A DNA stretch of 64,000 nt from Brevundimonas subvibrioides ATCC 15264. Its GTDB lineage: Bacteria; Pseudomonadota; Alphaproteobacteria; Caulobacterales; Caulobacteraceae. The translations under genes were made by a program, and so were the position numbers. Below are positions 17,233 through 26,000 of the stretch, one piece after another (the stretch's first letter is position 1; the number at the start of each line of letters is the position of its first letter). Below the pieces are notes generated by a model. It ran no database searches and was not told the DNA's origin. It saw only the letters and a program-made list of their open reading frames with translations. The stretch lies in NCBI RefSeq assembly GCF_000144605.1, contig NC_014375.1:372001-436000 (forward strand), given 5' to 3'.

Positions 17233-18678
17233 GTGAAGGGCACGATCGGCATAGGCGCGGCCACGGTCGCCGTGGTCGCGGCCCTGTCCGTCGTGGGTGC
17301 ATCACAGGGCTGGACGTTCGGCAACGACAGCGCGGACGTTGTGCAGAGCCTGCTCGTCCCGGACTCCATCAGGGTTTTCCTGACGGAAGCCCCTTCAATC
17401 GCGATCGGCTATCCTCCGTTCGGGACCATCCTGCTCTGCAGCCTCGGCGCCGGGGTCATGGCGGCGTCCGGATTGCTTCACGCCATCGCTGATTTCGTCG
17501 CTCGAAAGGTGCCGGGCGTCCTGATCACACCCGCGGTCTTCCTGATGGGACTGATCTGTCATCAGGTCTCCGACGCCCTCTATGTCGTCTACCTGCCGCT
17601 ATGTGGCATGATCTTCCAGACCCGGGGACGCAATCCGGTGCTCGGGGTCATGCTGGGGTTCGCCGCCTTCTCCGGGGCGCTTTATGCCAGTCTTTTCCCG
17701 GGCCTGCAGGACATCGTCCTGCTGGGGATCACGGAACAGGCCGCGCGAGCGGCTGGCATTGCCGGGACCATTTCCCCCATGGCCAACATGTGGTTCTCAT
17801 CCGCCAACGCCGTGGCGCTTACTCTGGTCGCGTGGGCCCTGGTGGACCGCGTGGTCCCTCGCTTCGCCGGTGCCTCCGACGAGGCGACCGCAGCGCCGGC
17901 CACGACCCGGGCCTTCGGCGACGGAGGGCTGCCGGATTCCCGCGGGCTGCTTGCGGCGGGTGCGGCTAGCCTTCTGGTTCTCGCAGGGTTCGCCCTCCTC
18001 GCCCTTGTTCCGGACGTCAGCCCGTTGCGGACGGATACGGCCGCCGGCATGGCCCGCTTCGAGCCGCTTTATAAATCCGGGGCCGCCATCATCACGCTGA
18101 CCTCGGCCGCCGCCGGCACGGCGTACGGGTTCGCCTCCGGCCGCTGGCGTAAACTCCACCGCGTCGCCCAGGCGGTCGAAGCGTCGATGCGCGACCTCAC
18201 GCCGTTCCTCCTGATGGCCATCTTCATCGCCTTCGTGGTCAAGGCTATCGATGTCTCCAACCTCGGGCGCCTCGCCGCGCACCATCTGGCGGAACTGGTC
18301 AGGGCCAGCGACTGGCATGAGAGCGCCATCGCTGCCTTGCTGATGGCCGTCACGGCCCTGGCGGATTTCCTGATGTTCTCCGCATCGGCCAAATGGACGG
18401 TCATCGCGCCGACCGTCCTGCCCGCCCTGGATCAGTCGGGGGTTTCTCCTGCCGTCGCGACCGCCGCCTTCCGCGTCGGCGATGCCGTCGTCAACGTCGT
18501 CAACCCGCTCCAGCCAGCCGCCGTTTATGCTCTGATCAGCGCCACCGCCTGGGACCGATCCCTGTCCATGGCCCGTCTGATGGGTCGAATGGCCGCCTTC
18601 GCCGCGTCATTCTTTGTAGTCGGATTGACGATGCTCATGATCTGGTCCGCGCTTGGTCTGCCCTTCGGACCGGGTTGA
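17233..18678 (+). CDS. AbgT-family transporter
   Basis: An inner-membrane protein of 481 residues with about 11-13 hydrophobic segments. The AbgT-family signature is near the C-terminus: FLMFSASAKWTVIAPTVLP followed by AFRVGDAVVNVVNPL, matching the SASAKW and RxGDSxTN motifs of AbgT and MtrF. Known members import p-aminobenzoyl-glutamate or export antimetabolites such as sulfonamides. Which applies here is unknown. The start is GTG. An upstream divergent winged-helix regulator probably controls it. Confidence 0.88.
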   Translation: MKGTIGIGAATVAVVAALSVVGASQGWTFGNDSADVVQSLLVPDSIRVFLTEAPSIAIGYPPFGTILLCSLGAGVMAASGLLHAIADFVARKVPGVLITPAVFLMGLICHQVSDALYVVYLPLCGMIFQTRGRNPVLGVMLGFAAFSGALYASLFPGLQDIVLLGITEQAARAAGIAGTISPMANMWFSSANAVALTLVAWALVDRVVPRFAGASDEATAAPATTRAFGDGGLPDSRGLLAAGAASLLVLAGFALLALVPDVSPLRTDTAAGMARFEPLYKSGAAIITLTSAAAGTAYGFASGRWRKLHRVAQAVEASMRDLTPFLLMAIFIAFVVKAIDVSNLGRLAAHHLAELVRASDWHESAIAALLMAVTALADFLMFSASAKWTVIAPTVLPALDQSGVSPAVATAAFRVGDAVVNVVNPLQPAAVYALISATAWDRSLSMARLMGRMAAFAASFFVVGLTMLMIWSALGLPFGPG

Positions 18679-18735
18679 TAGGTAGGTACTTTTAAGTATC
18701 CAGCGCCGGTTATTGGCCGGTCTCTTTATCCATCT

Positions 18736-18748
18736 CCCCAAAATGGGT
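18736..18748. promoter_or_regulatory. 13-bp dyad CCCCA-N3-TGGGT
   Basis: Member of the island dyad family, ending 94 bp before the first gene of the TadE/TadG operon. Confidence 0.5.
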
Positions 18749-18842
18749 AAATTGAACCGAGCATAAAGCAACGCGAGCCCCTGGATTCACGTGTCGTCAA
18801 TGGCCCCTTGAGAAACCAGGGTATCGCCAGTCGACTGCGGAT

Positions 18843-19154
18843 GTGCCTGTGCTCTCGTCTTTAGAAAAGATCCTTTTTCATGCCGACCACCTCCTCGCGG
18901 AGGCTCGAGCCGCCGGCGCTGGACCGGACGAAATCGACGACATGCTGGGTGAGATTACCCATCTGGAACGTCAGGCCCTCCGCTGCCGGATCACCAATCC
19001 CGCAGGCGCGGCGGCCAAGCTGAGGATTCTGTCGCGCCACCTTGCCGGCGACTGTGATCCGGTGGTCAGGGAGGCGGTCTTCGATCTCGCCCTCTGGGCC
19101 ACCGGCACGGAAACGGACTCGACCGACGACGATTATCTGGACGTGGCGGCGTGA
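18843..19154 (+). CDS. Hypothetical helical protein, first gene of the TadE/TadG operon
   Basis: A 103-residue acidic protein with no signal peptide, predicted mostly helical (LEKILFHADHLLAEARAAG; IDDMLGEITHLERQALRC). No family recognised. It starts at GTG and its stop overlaps the GTG start of the TadE-like gene, so the proteins are translationally coupled. A cytosolic accessory role for the pilus-like proteins is possible. Confidence 0.65.
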   Translation: MPVLSSLEKILFHADHLLAEARAAGAGPDEIDDMLGEITHLERQALRCRITNPAGAAAKLRILSRHLAGDCDPVVREAVFDLALWATGTETDSTDDDYLDVAA

Positions 19155-19588
19155 CCGGGACCGGGATCTTCCCGGGCCTTTGCGGTGCCCGTGGCCCGTC
19201 GCCGAGAGAGGGCTCGGCTGCCGTCGAGTTCGCCCTGGTCGCGCCGGTCTTCATCGCGCTGCTGATGGGCGTTGCGGTATACGGCGGCTGGTTCTGGCTC
19301 GCCAACAGCGCGCAATCGCTGGCGACCGAAGCCGCCAGAGCCGCTATCGGGGGTCTGGACACCCCGGAGCGTGTGGCCTTGGCCAGCGAGTTCACCGCGG
19401 CCAACACGGCGGGTCTCGGTTTCGACCCCAAGACCGTGTCGACGGCCGTCGAGGCCACCGACACCCAGATCAACGTGACGATCTCGGTCGATATCCGGAC
19501 TCATCCGCTGATGGCCCTGCGGGGCTTTCTGCCGGCACCGCCCGTCACCATCACGCGCACCGCCGTGGTCCGCACGGGGGGCTTCTGA
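19151..19588 (+). CDS. TadE-like pseudopilin
   Basis: TadE-type proteins are minor pseudopilins of the Flp/Tad type IVc pilus machinery, anchored in the inner membrane. The protein has the hallmark N-terminal sequence REGSAAVEFALVAPVFIALL, in which the Glu of AAVEFALV is the conserved +5-like residue. A long hydrophobic helix and a short beta-type periplasmic part (NVTISVDIRTHPLMAL) follow. It sits between a coupled hypothetical gene and a TadG-like gene, overlapping both. No Tad motor or secretin genes are in the window. Confidence 0.88.
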   Translation: MTGTGIFPGLCGARGPSPREGSAAVEFALVAPVFIALLMGVAVYGGWFWLANSAQSLATEAARAAIGGLDTPERVALASEFTAANTAGLGFDPKTVSTAVEATDTQINVTISVDIRTHPLMALRGFLPAPPVTITRTAVVRTGGF

Positions 19589-21219
19589 TGTTGCGCCCGT
19601 CGGGTTTCCGTCAAGACACACGGGGCGGCATCGCCGTGATGGCGGCCGCGGCCGGTAGCCTGATCTGCGCGCTGGCGGCCATCAGCATCGACGTCGCTTC
19701 TGTAGCCCTGTCCGGTCGCACGCTTCAGGGGGTCGCGGACCTCGCCGCCATGTCGGCGGCGGCGAATCTCGACGTGGCGGACCAGGCCGCGCAAGCGACT
19801 GTGTCGGCCAATCTGCGCGCCGCCACCGTAAAGACCGAACTCGGCGCCTATGTCGCCGACCCGGACATCGCGCCGTCCGGCCGCTTCAGCGTCCAGGCGG
19901 ACTCCGCCAACGCCGCGCGGGTCACGGTCACCGCCACCGCACCGCTTTTCTTCGGCAAGATCGTTATCGGCAAGGATGAGGTCGTCCAGGTGCGCTCGGC
20001 GGTGGCTGCGGCCCGGATCGAACCGCCGCGGGCCATGTTCTCGATCGGGTCGCGTCTCGCAGCGGTCGATGGCGGGGTGGCGAACGCCGTCATCGGCGGG
20101 CTGACGGGCAGTTCCGTGTCGCTGACCGTGATGGACTACGACGCCCTGGCCTCCGCGCGCATCAACCTGCTCGGATTCTTCGACGCCCTGGCCACCGAGA
20201 CGGGGGTCACGGTCGGCGACTACGAGACCCTTGTAAACACCACCGTCGATGCCGGGAGGATCGTGAAGGTTCTGGAGAGCTTGAGTACCGGCCAGGATGC
20301 GGCGGCGCTCAGGAAACTCCGGACGCCCGCCGCCAATGTCCGCGTCCGGATTGGTGACGTCATCGGGATCGAGGCCGATGCCGGGCGCGGTCTGGCGGAG
20401 GGGCTGGATGCCTCGGTCACCGCGCTTGATCTCGTCATGGCCACGCTCGAGACCGGGGGCAGTCGACAGGTGAAACTGGACCTCGCGGCCAACGCCCAGC
20501 TGGCCGGCGCGCAGGTCTTCCTGGCCATCGGCGAACGCCCCAATCGATCGCCCTGGCTGTCGGTGACGAAGACCGGCCAGCCGATCATCCGGACGGCGCA
20601 AGCCAGGGTGTTCATCAGGGCCAGAACAGCGAAAGCCCTGTCGGGCCTGGCCCAGGTCGATGTGCCGATCCTGCTCGAGCTGGCACCGGGCGAAGCCTAT
20701 CTCCAGGCCATCGATTGCAAGACAGGGTCGGTCGATCTGGCCGTCAAGCCCGGCTTGCTGACCGCTCAGATCGGCGAAGTGGACGAACGCGATCTGAATG
20801 ACTTCAAGACCGCCCTGAAACCGCGGGAGGCCACGCTGGTGTCGGCGCTGGGGCTGCTGTCGGTCAAGGCCAGTGGCAAGGTCCAGGCCACAGATGTCCG
20901 TCATCAGACAACCCGCTTTTCGGAGGCCGACATCGCGGCGGCGAGAAAACGAACGGTGACGTCCAGCAGTCTGGTCCAGGGCGCCATCAGCAGTCTTCTC
21001 GGCAGCGCCAGCCTGAACATCGAGGCGCTGGGTCTGGGTCTCAATGTCTCGAGACTCACCAGCGCCCTCAACCTGCTGCTGACGCCCATCGGCCCTCTAC
21101 TCGACAGCACCCTGAACACCGTGCTCGGCGTTGCGGGCCTCAAGCTGGGCCAGGCCGACGTCACGGTTCACGGTCTGACCTGCCCCTCATCCGCGACACG
21201 CCCCGTGCTGGTCCGCTGA
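19588..21219 (+). CDS. TadG-like membrane-anchored protein
   Basis: A 543-residue protein starting with an ATG that overlaps the TadE stop (TGATG). The TadG-type N-terminus is DTRGGIAVMAAAAGSLICAL, with RGG before the hydrophobic helix, followed by SIDVASVALSGRTLQGVADLAA. A long extracytoplasmic region (FSVQADSANAARVTVTATAPLFF and beyond) lacks a recognisable von Willebrand domain and metal-binding DxSxS motif. It could tether or shape pili or another envelope structure. Open frame upstream of 19588 is not coding. Confidence 0.85.
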   Translation: MLRPSGFRQDTRGGIAVMAAAAGSLICALAAISIDVASVALSGRTLQGVADLAAMSAAANLDVADQAAQATVSANLRAATVKTELGAYVADPDIAPSGRFSVQADSANAARVTVTATAPLFFGKIVIGKDEVVQVRSAVAAARIEPPRAMFSIGSRLAAVDGGVANAVIGGLTGSSVSLTVMDYDALASARINLLGFFDALATETGVTVGDYETLVNTTVDAGRIVKVLESLSTGQDAAALRKLRTPAANVRVRIGDVIGIEADAGRGLAEGLDASVTALDLVMATLETGGSRQVKLDLAANAQLAGAQVFLAIGERPNRSPWLSVTKTGQPIIRTAQARVFIRARTAKALSGLAQVDVPILLELAPGEAYLQAIDCKTGSVDLAVKPGLLTAQIGEVDERDLNDFKTALKPREATLVSALGLLSVKASGKVQATDVRHQTTRFSEADIAAARKRTVTSSSLVQGAISSLLGSASLNIEALGLGLNVSRLTSALNLLLTPIGPLLDSTLNTVLGVAGLKLGQADVTVHGLTCPSSATRPVLVR

Positions 21220-21572
21220 CCCGGCCGGGGCGATCTACCCAGAACGAGCATGAGCCCCGCCACGCAAGGGCCGGGCTGCGGTAAACCGTGCCCGCTGCCC
21301 ACCAGCGCTGACGATCCGGCGGCCATCCATGCGGGACCCAACCCCCGCGCGCCGCCGGGTCGTCACACCGGAACGCCAGATCCGGTTTCTTCGGGGCGAT
21401 CCCGTCTGGACGCGTCCGGATCTGCCCGGGCCGGTATCCGGAACACCGTCTTCGTTTCGGGGTCGGCCCGCTTGCCTTTTTCCTCGATCAGGATCCACCC
21501 TCGTCGCCCTTTCGGCCATGTGAGGGGTTGTCACGCGCGGTCTGGAGCAAGATACCCGGGTGGGGGAAACGA
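21220..21572. other. Gene-free interval before the HTH-TPR gene
   Basis: No domain-bearing frame is visible. The end of the interval holds GATACCCGGGTGGGGG, which partly resembles the island dyad and doubles as the ribosome-binding region of the next gene. Confidence 0.5.
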
Positions 21573-22928
21573 ATGAGCGACGGTCGGTTGAAGGGCTGGA
21601 AGCAGATCGCCGAGCATCTCGGCGTTTCTCCCGGCACGGCGATGCGCTGGTCCCGTCGACCCGGCTTCCCGGTTATTCGCGCGGGCGAGCACGGGTCTGT
21701 CTATGCGTTGCCGCAAGCGCTGGAGGCGTGGCTGGCCAATGCCGACGAGCGGCCTGACGATCCGGATCTCAATCCCGATGCCGAGGCTCCGGATGTTGCC
21801 GACAGGCCCGGGATCGAAGACCGGACCTGGCTGAGCGGACCGCTGCGGGCCGTCCGGGCCCGGCCGCGCGCTGTTCTGGGCGTGGCCGCGGGGCTTGCGA
21901 TGGTGGCGATCCTCGCTGTGGCCGTGTCGCGGATCGAGACCGGGGGCCCCGCGCGCCCGGTCGCAGACGCGGCCCTGACCGCCAGCTATCTCGAGGCCCG
22001 GGCGGACTGGGCCGAGCGCAGCCCCGCCAGCCTCGCCCGCGCGACCGAGAAATTCCGGCTCATGATCAGCCAGCATCCGGACTACCATCCGGCCTTCACC
22101 GGCCTGGCCGACGCCTACATCCTGTCGTGCGAGTTCGACGACGCGGACCGCGACGCCGCCTTCGCCGCCGCACGGGCGGCCGTCACGACCGCGCTCGCGC
22201 TCGCACCGGGCGATGCGGACGCCAACCGGGTGGCCGGCTTTCTCGAATACTGGACCCACCGCGACCTCGCCCGCGCGCGGCCCTATTTCGAGCGCGCCGC
22301 CCGCGCGCGGCCCGACGACTATCTGATCCATCTCTGGTACGGCAACGCGCTGATCGATGGCGGCCGGGTCAGCGAGGGCGCCGAACATCTGCGGCGCGCC
22401 GTGATCCTCGCGCCCGACTCCCCGGCCGTCCTGACCGACTATGCGATCGCCCTGTGGCAGGCCGGGGATCGACCGGCGGCGCTGCAACGTCTGGCGGCCG
22501 TCGAGCGCCGCTTTCCCACCCATTCCGCTGCGCCCGGCGCGGCCGCGCTGTTCCACCTGCAGGCGGGCGACGTCGCCGCCTATCTCGCCGCATCGCGCCG
22601 CTGGGCGTCGCTGATCCGGGCGACGCCGCAGCTCGAACGCCTTGATCGCGAACAGGCGGCCTACGACGCCGGAGGCGCGCCGGCGGCCCTGAAGCTGATG
22701 AGCACAGCCCCGGCTCTGGAGACGTCTTTCTGGCACGGCGGCAACCTGCCGGCCGCGATCGCGGCCGCGAGGCTGGGCGATCGGAGCGCCCTTCTGGAGC
22801 GGCTCAGGGATGTGTCCGTCCGCCGGGAGAACTGGCGCGATCTCGACTTCCCGGCGGGGGCATTCGAGCCGTGGCGCGACGATCCCGAACTCAAGCCGCT
22901 GCTGGACGCGGTGTTCGGCCGGGCCTGA
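21573..22928 (+). CDS. Membrane-bound HTH-TPR protein, candidate regulator
   Basis: A 451-residue protein with three parts. Residues 5-60 form an excisionase/MerR-like helix-turn-helix (WKQIAEHLGVSPGTAMRWSR, then VYALPQALEAWL). Residues 90-112 are one membrane helix (VLGVAAGLAMVAILAVAVS). The rest is a periplasmic tetratricopeptide-repeat domain (HPAFTGLADAYILSC, RAVILAPDSPAVLTDYAIAL). The layout resembles CadC-type one-component sensors that bind DNA while anchored in the membrane. I start at 21573, where GGGGGAAAC precedes the ATG. It lies just upstream of the autotransporter adhesin and may control it. Confidence 0.82.
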   Translation: MSDGRLKGWKQIAEHLGVSPGTAMRWSRRPGFPVIRAGEHGSVYALPQALEAWLANADERPDDPDLNPDAEAPDVADRPGIEDRTWLSGPLRAVRARPRAVLGVAAGLAMVAILAVAVSRIETGGPARPVADAALTASYLEARADWAERSPASLARATEKFRLMISQHPDYHPAFTGLADAYILSCEFDDADRDAAFAAARAAVTTALALAPGDADANRVAGFLEYWTHRDLARARPYFERAARARPDDYLIHLWYGNALIDGGRVSEGAEHLRRAVILAPDSPAVLTDYAIALWQAGDRPAALQRLAAVERRFPTHSAAPGAAALFHLQAGDVAAYLAASRRWASLIRATPQLERLDREQAAYDAGGAPAALKLMSTAPALETSFWHGGNLPAAIAAARLGDRSALLERLRDVSVRRENWRDLDFPAGAFEPWRDDPELKPLLDAVFGRA

Positions 22929-22932
22929 CGCC

Positions 22933-22972
22933 CTCTCAAATCCTATCAAATGCTATCATCTGCGATCAAAAC
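22933..22972 (+). repeat. Four tandem 10-bp repeats upstream of the adhesin
   Basis: Consecutive units CTCTCAAATC, CTATCAAATG, CTATCATCTG and CGATCAAAAC share TCA at the same phase and lie immediately before the CCCCA-N3-TGGGG dyad. The 10-bp period puts all four on one face of the DNA helix, as expected for a row of protein-binding sites. Confidence 0.65.
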
Positions 22973-22984
22973 CCCAGAATGGGG
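22972..22984. promoter_or_regulatory. 13-bp dyad CCCCA-N3-TGGGG
   Basis: A perfect 5+3+5 inverted repeat ending 95 bp before the adhesin start codon and abutting the four 10-bp repeats. Confidence 0.6.
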
Positions 22985-23079
22985 AGTTTGTTCATTGATC
23001 GCATCCCCCTCCGTCACGCAACGGCACGGCCGATTATGGGCCGACGCACAGGGCGTCGTTCCCCGCCGGAAATGCCGCC

Positions 23080-26000
23080 ATGCGTCTTGTTCGTTCTGCT
23101 CTGTCTGGTCTCTGGCGCGCCACGTGCGTGGGCGGTTTGAATGCCGTTGTCGCTGCAGTCGGCTTGTCGATCCTTGTGGGCTTCGCAGCCGCACCTGCGG
23201 CGGCGCAGACAACGAACCTCAGCGGGACGTCGCGGTCTACGTTCGACAACAACGGCAGCGTCTACGGTGATGGAGACGGCTTTATCCAATGGGGCACCCA
23301 GGCGGGGTTCGGTTTTCGGGGTGTGATCACATTCAACGTGCCGGCGGGAAGTCCGTCGATCACCGCAGCCGAGGTAAGAGTACCGGGAAGCAGCAACGTC
23401 GCCAACAGCCCCGCAACCGAACTCCGCAATGTATCCACTCCGTTCACCTACGCAGCCGTAGGTAGCGGCGCATTGATCGGCGGGCCCACGGCCGTCATCC
23501 GCACCTCCACTACCCCAATCCAGCTCAATGCAGCCGGCGTGTCCGCGCTGAATGCACTCGCCGCTGCCGGTGGCGGCACGTTGAACATCGGTTTCAAGAT
23601 CGGGACCGAGAACCTTTCCAGAGAAGAAGTCTACTACACGGGTTTGTCAGCATCCTCGTTCAGCTTGGTCATCACAAGACCGACGCTGACGATTTCGCCG
23701 ACGTCCCTGCCGTCGGCCCGCGTGGGAGAAGCCTTTAGTCAGTCCATCTCTGCCTCCGGTGGGACCGCCCCCTACAGCTTTGCCGTCACCACGGGCGCGC
23801 TTCCGGCTGGCATGACCCTGTCGTCGTCCGGGACCCTGTCGGGCACGCCGACGGCCGGAGGATCGTTCAACTTCACCGTCCAGGCGACGGACGGCCAGAG
23901 CGTCACCGGGTCGCGAAGCTACAGCCTGACGGTCCAGTCGCCGACGATCAGCCTGCCGTTCCAGGCGGATCCCTTCAAGGCCGTGGTCAACCAGCCGTTC
24001 CGCGCGTCGATCCCGACGCCGACCGGCGGTACCGCACCCTACAGCTACGCGCTGCTCAGCGGCACCCTGCCAGCAGGGATCACCCTGTCGGCCGCGGGTG
24101 TCCTTTCCGGCACGCCCACGACAGTCGGCTTCACCAACCTGACCATCCAGGCCTTCGACAGCTCGACGGGCACGGGACCCTACAACGCCATCCAGAGCTA
24201 CAGCCTCCTGGTGGATCCAGGCGTCGTTCTCGGCACGGCCGAGCCTTCCTTTGCGACGGCGGGCCAGACCTATTCGCACACCTTCACCGTCACCGGCGGA
24301 ACGGCACCCTACAGCTTCGCCGTGACGGCCGGGTCCCTGCCGGCGGGTGTGATGCTGTCGTCGTCGGGAGCCCTGTCGGGGACGCCCACCGCCACGGGGT
24401 CGTTCAGCTTCACCGTCACCGCGACGGACGGCCAGAACATGATGGGATCGCGAGCCTACAGCCTGTCCGTCCGGGGCCCTTCGATCGCCCTGCCCGGGAC
24501 CGAGCCCTTCATGGCCGTGGTCAACCAGCCGTTCCGCGCCTCGATCCCGGCGGCGAGCGGCGGCACCGCACCCTATAGCTACGCGCTGACCAGCGGCACC
24601 CTGCCGGACGGGGTCACCCTGTCTTCCGACGGTGTCCTGTCGGGTACGCCCACGACGGCCGGGAGTTTCGACGTGGTCATCCAGGCGACCGACAGCACCA
24701 CGGGCACGGGGCCCTTCAACTCCGCCGGCCAGGAATACGCCTTCGTGGTGGACCCGGGCGTGCCTGTGGCGGAGGCCTCGTCGGTGTCGCTGCCGTTCGG
24801 CACGGCGTCGATGACGGTTCCCCTGACCCTGTCGGGTGGCGCGGCGACGTCGGTGTCGATCACGACCCCGCCGACGCGCGGCACGGCCACGGTCAGCGGC
24901 ACCTCGATCACCTATCAGTTCACCGAGGCCGGCTATGTCGGGTCGGACAGCTTCGCCTACACCGCCAGCAATGCGAACGGGACGTCCGAGCCGACCACGG
25001 TGACGGTCACCCGGGCGGCCCCGACGGTCGTCCTGGCGGGCGGCGCCCAGCCCGAAGCCCGGGTGGGCGTGGCCTACAGCCAGACCCTGTCGGCCACGGG
25101 CGGCACGGCGCCCTATACCTATGCGGTCACGGGCGGCGCCCTGCCGGCCGGGGTGACCCTGTCGTCCGCCGGCCTGCTCTCGGGGACGCCGACGGCGGGG
25201 GGCGCCTTCAGCTTCACGGTCACCGCGACCGACAGCTCGACCGGGACCGGCCCCTTCCGTGTCGCCGCCGCCCACAGCCTGACGGTCGCCGGCGCGTCGG
25301 TGACGGTGTCCGGCGCCGCCCTGCCGGCGGGAAGCCGCGGCACGCCCTACAGCCAGGCCGTCACGGCGTCCGGCGGGGTCGCGCCCTATAGCTATGCCGT
25401 CTCGTCCGGCACCCTGCCGGCTGGCCTGACCCTGTCGAGCAGCGGCCAGATCAGCGGAACGCCGACCGCGGTCGGGACCTTCGCCTTCCAGGTCCGCGCC
25501 ACCGACAGCGCCACGGGCGAGGGACCGTATTCGGGAACGGCCAACCTGAGCGTGACGATCAACGCGGCCACCGTGACGGTGACCCCGGCGGTCCTGGCCG
25601 ATGCCCTGGAAGGGGTGGCCTTCAGCCAGCAGTTCCAGGCGTCCGGCGGGCAGGGGAGCTACAGCTTCGCGGTCACCGCCGGCAGCCTGCCGGCCGGACT
25701 GATCCTGAGCCCGGGCGGCCTGCTGCGCGGTACGCCGACCACGGCGGGGACCTTCGCCTTCACGGTCACGGCCACGGACGGCTTCGGCAACACCGGCGCC
25801 GCGGCGATCCGGGTGACGGTCACCAGTCGTCCCGACCCGGCTGCGGATCCGGACGTGCGCGGGCTCAACACGGCCCAGGCCGAGGCCACGCGGCGACTGG
25901 TCGGCACCCAGCTGCAGACCTTCGGCCGCCGCCTCGAGCAGCTGCACCGCGGCGGCGAGGCCCAGGCGCGCACGAGCCTGAACCTGACCCTGGACGGCAG

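Noticed and set aside
18685-18703. Terminator after the AbgT gene (GGTACTT and AAGTATCC)
   Set aside because: The stem is short and has a mismatch, with no T tract; too weak to report.
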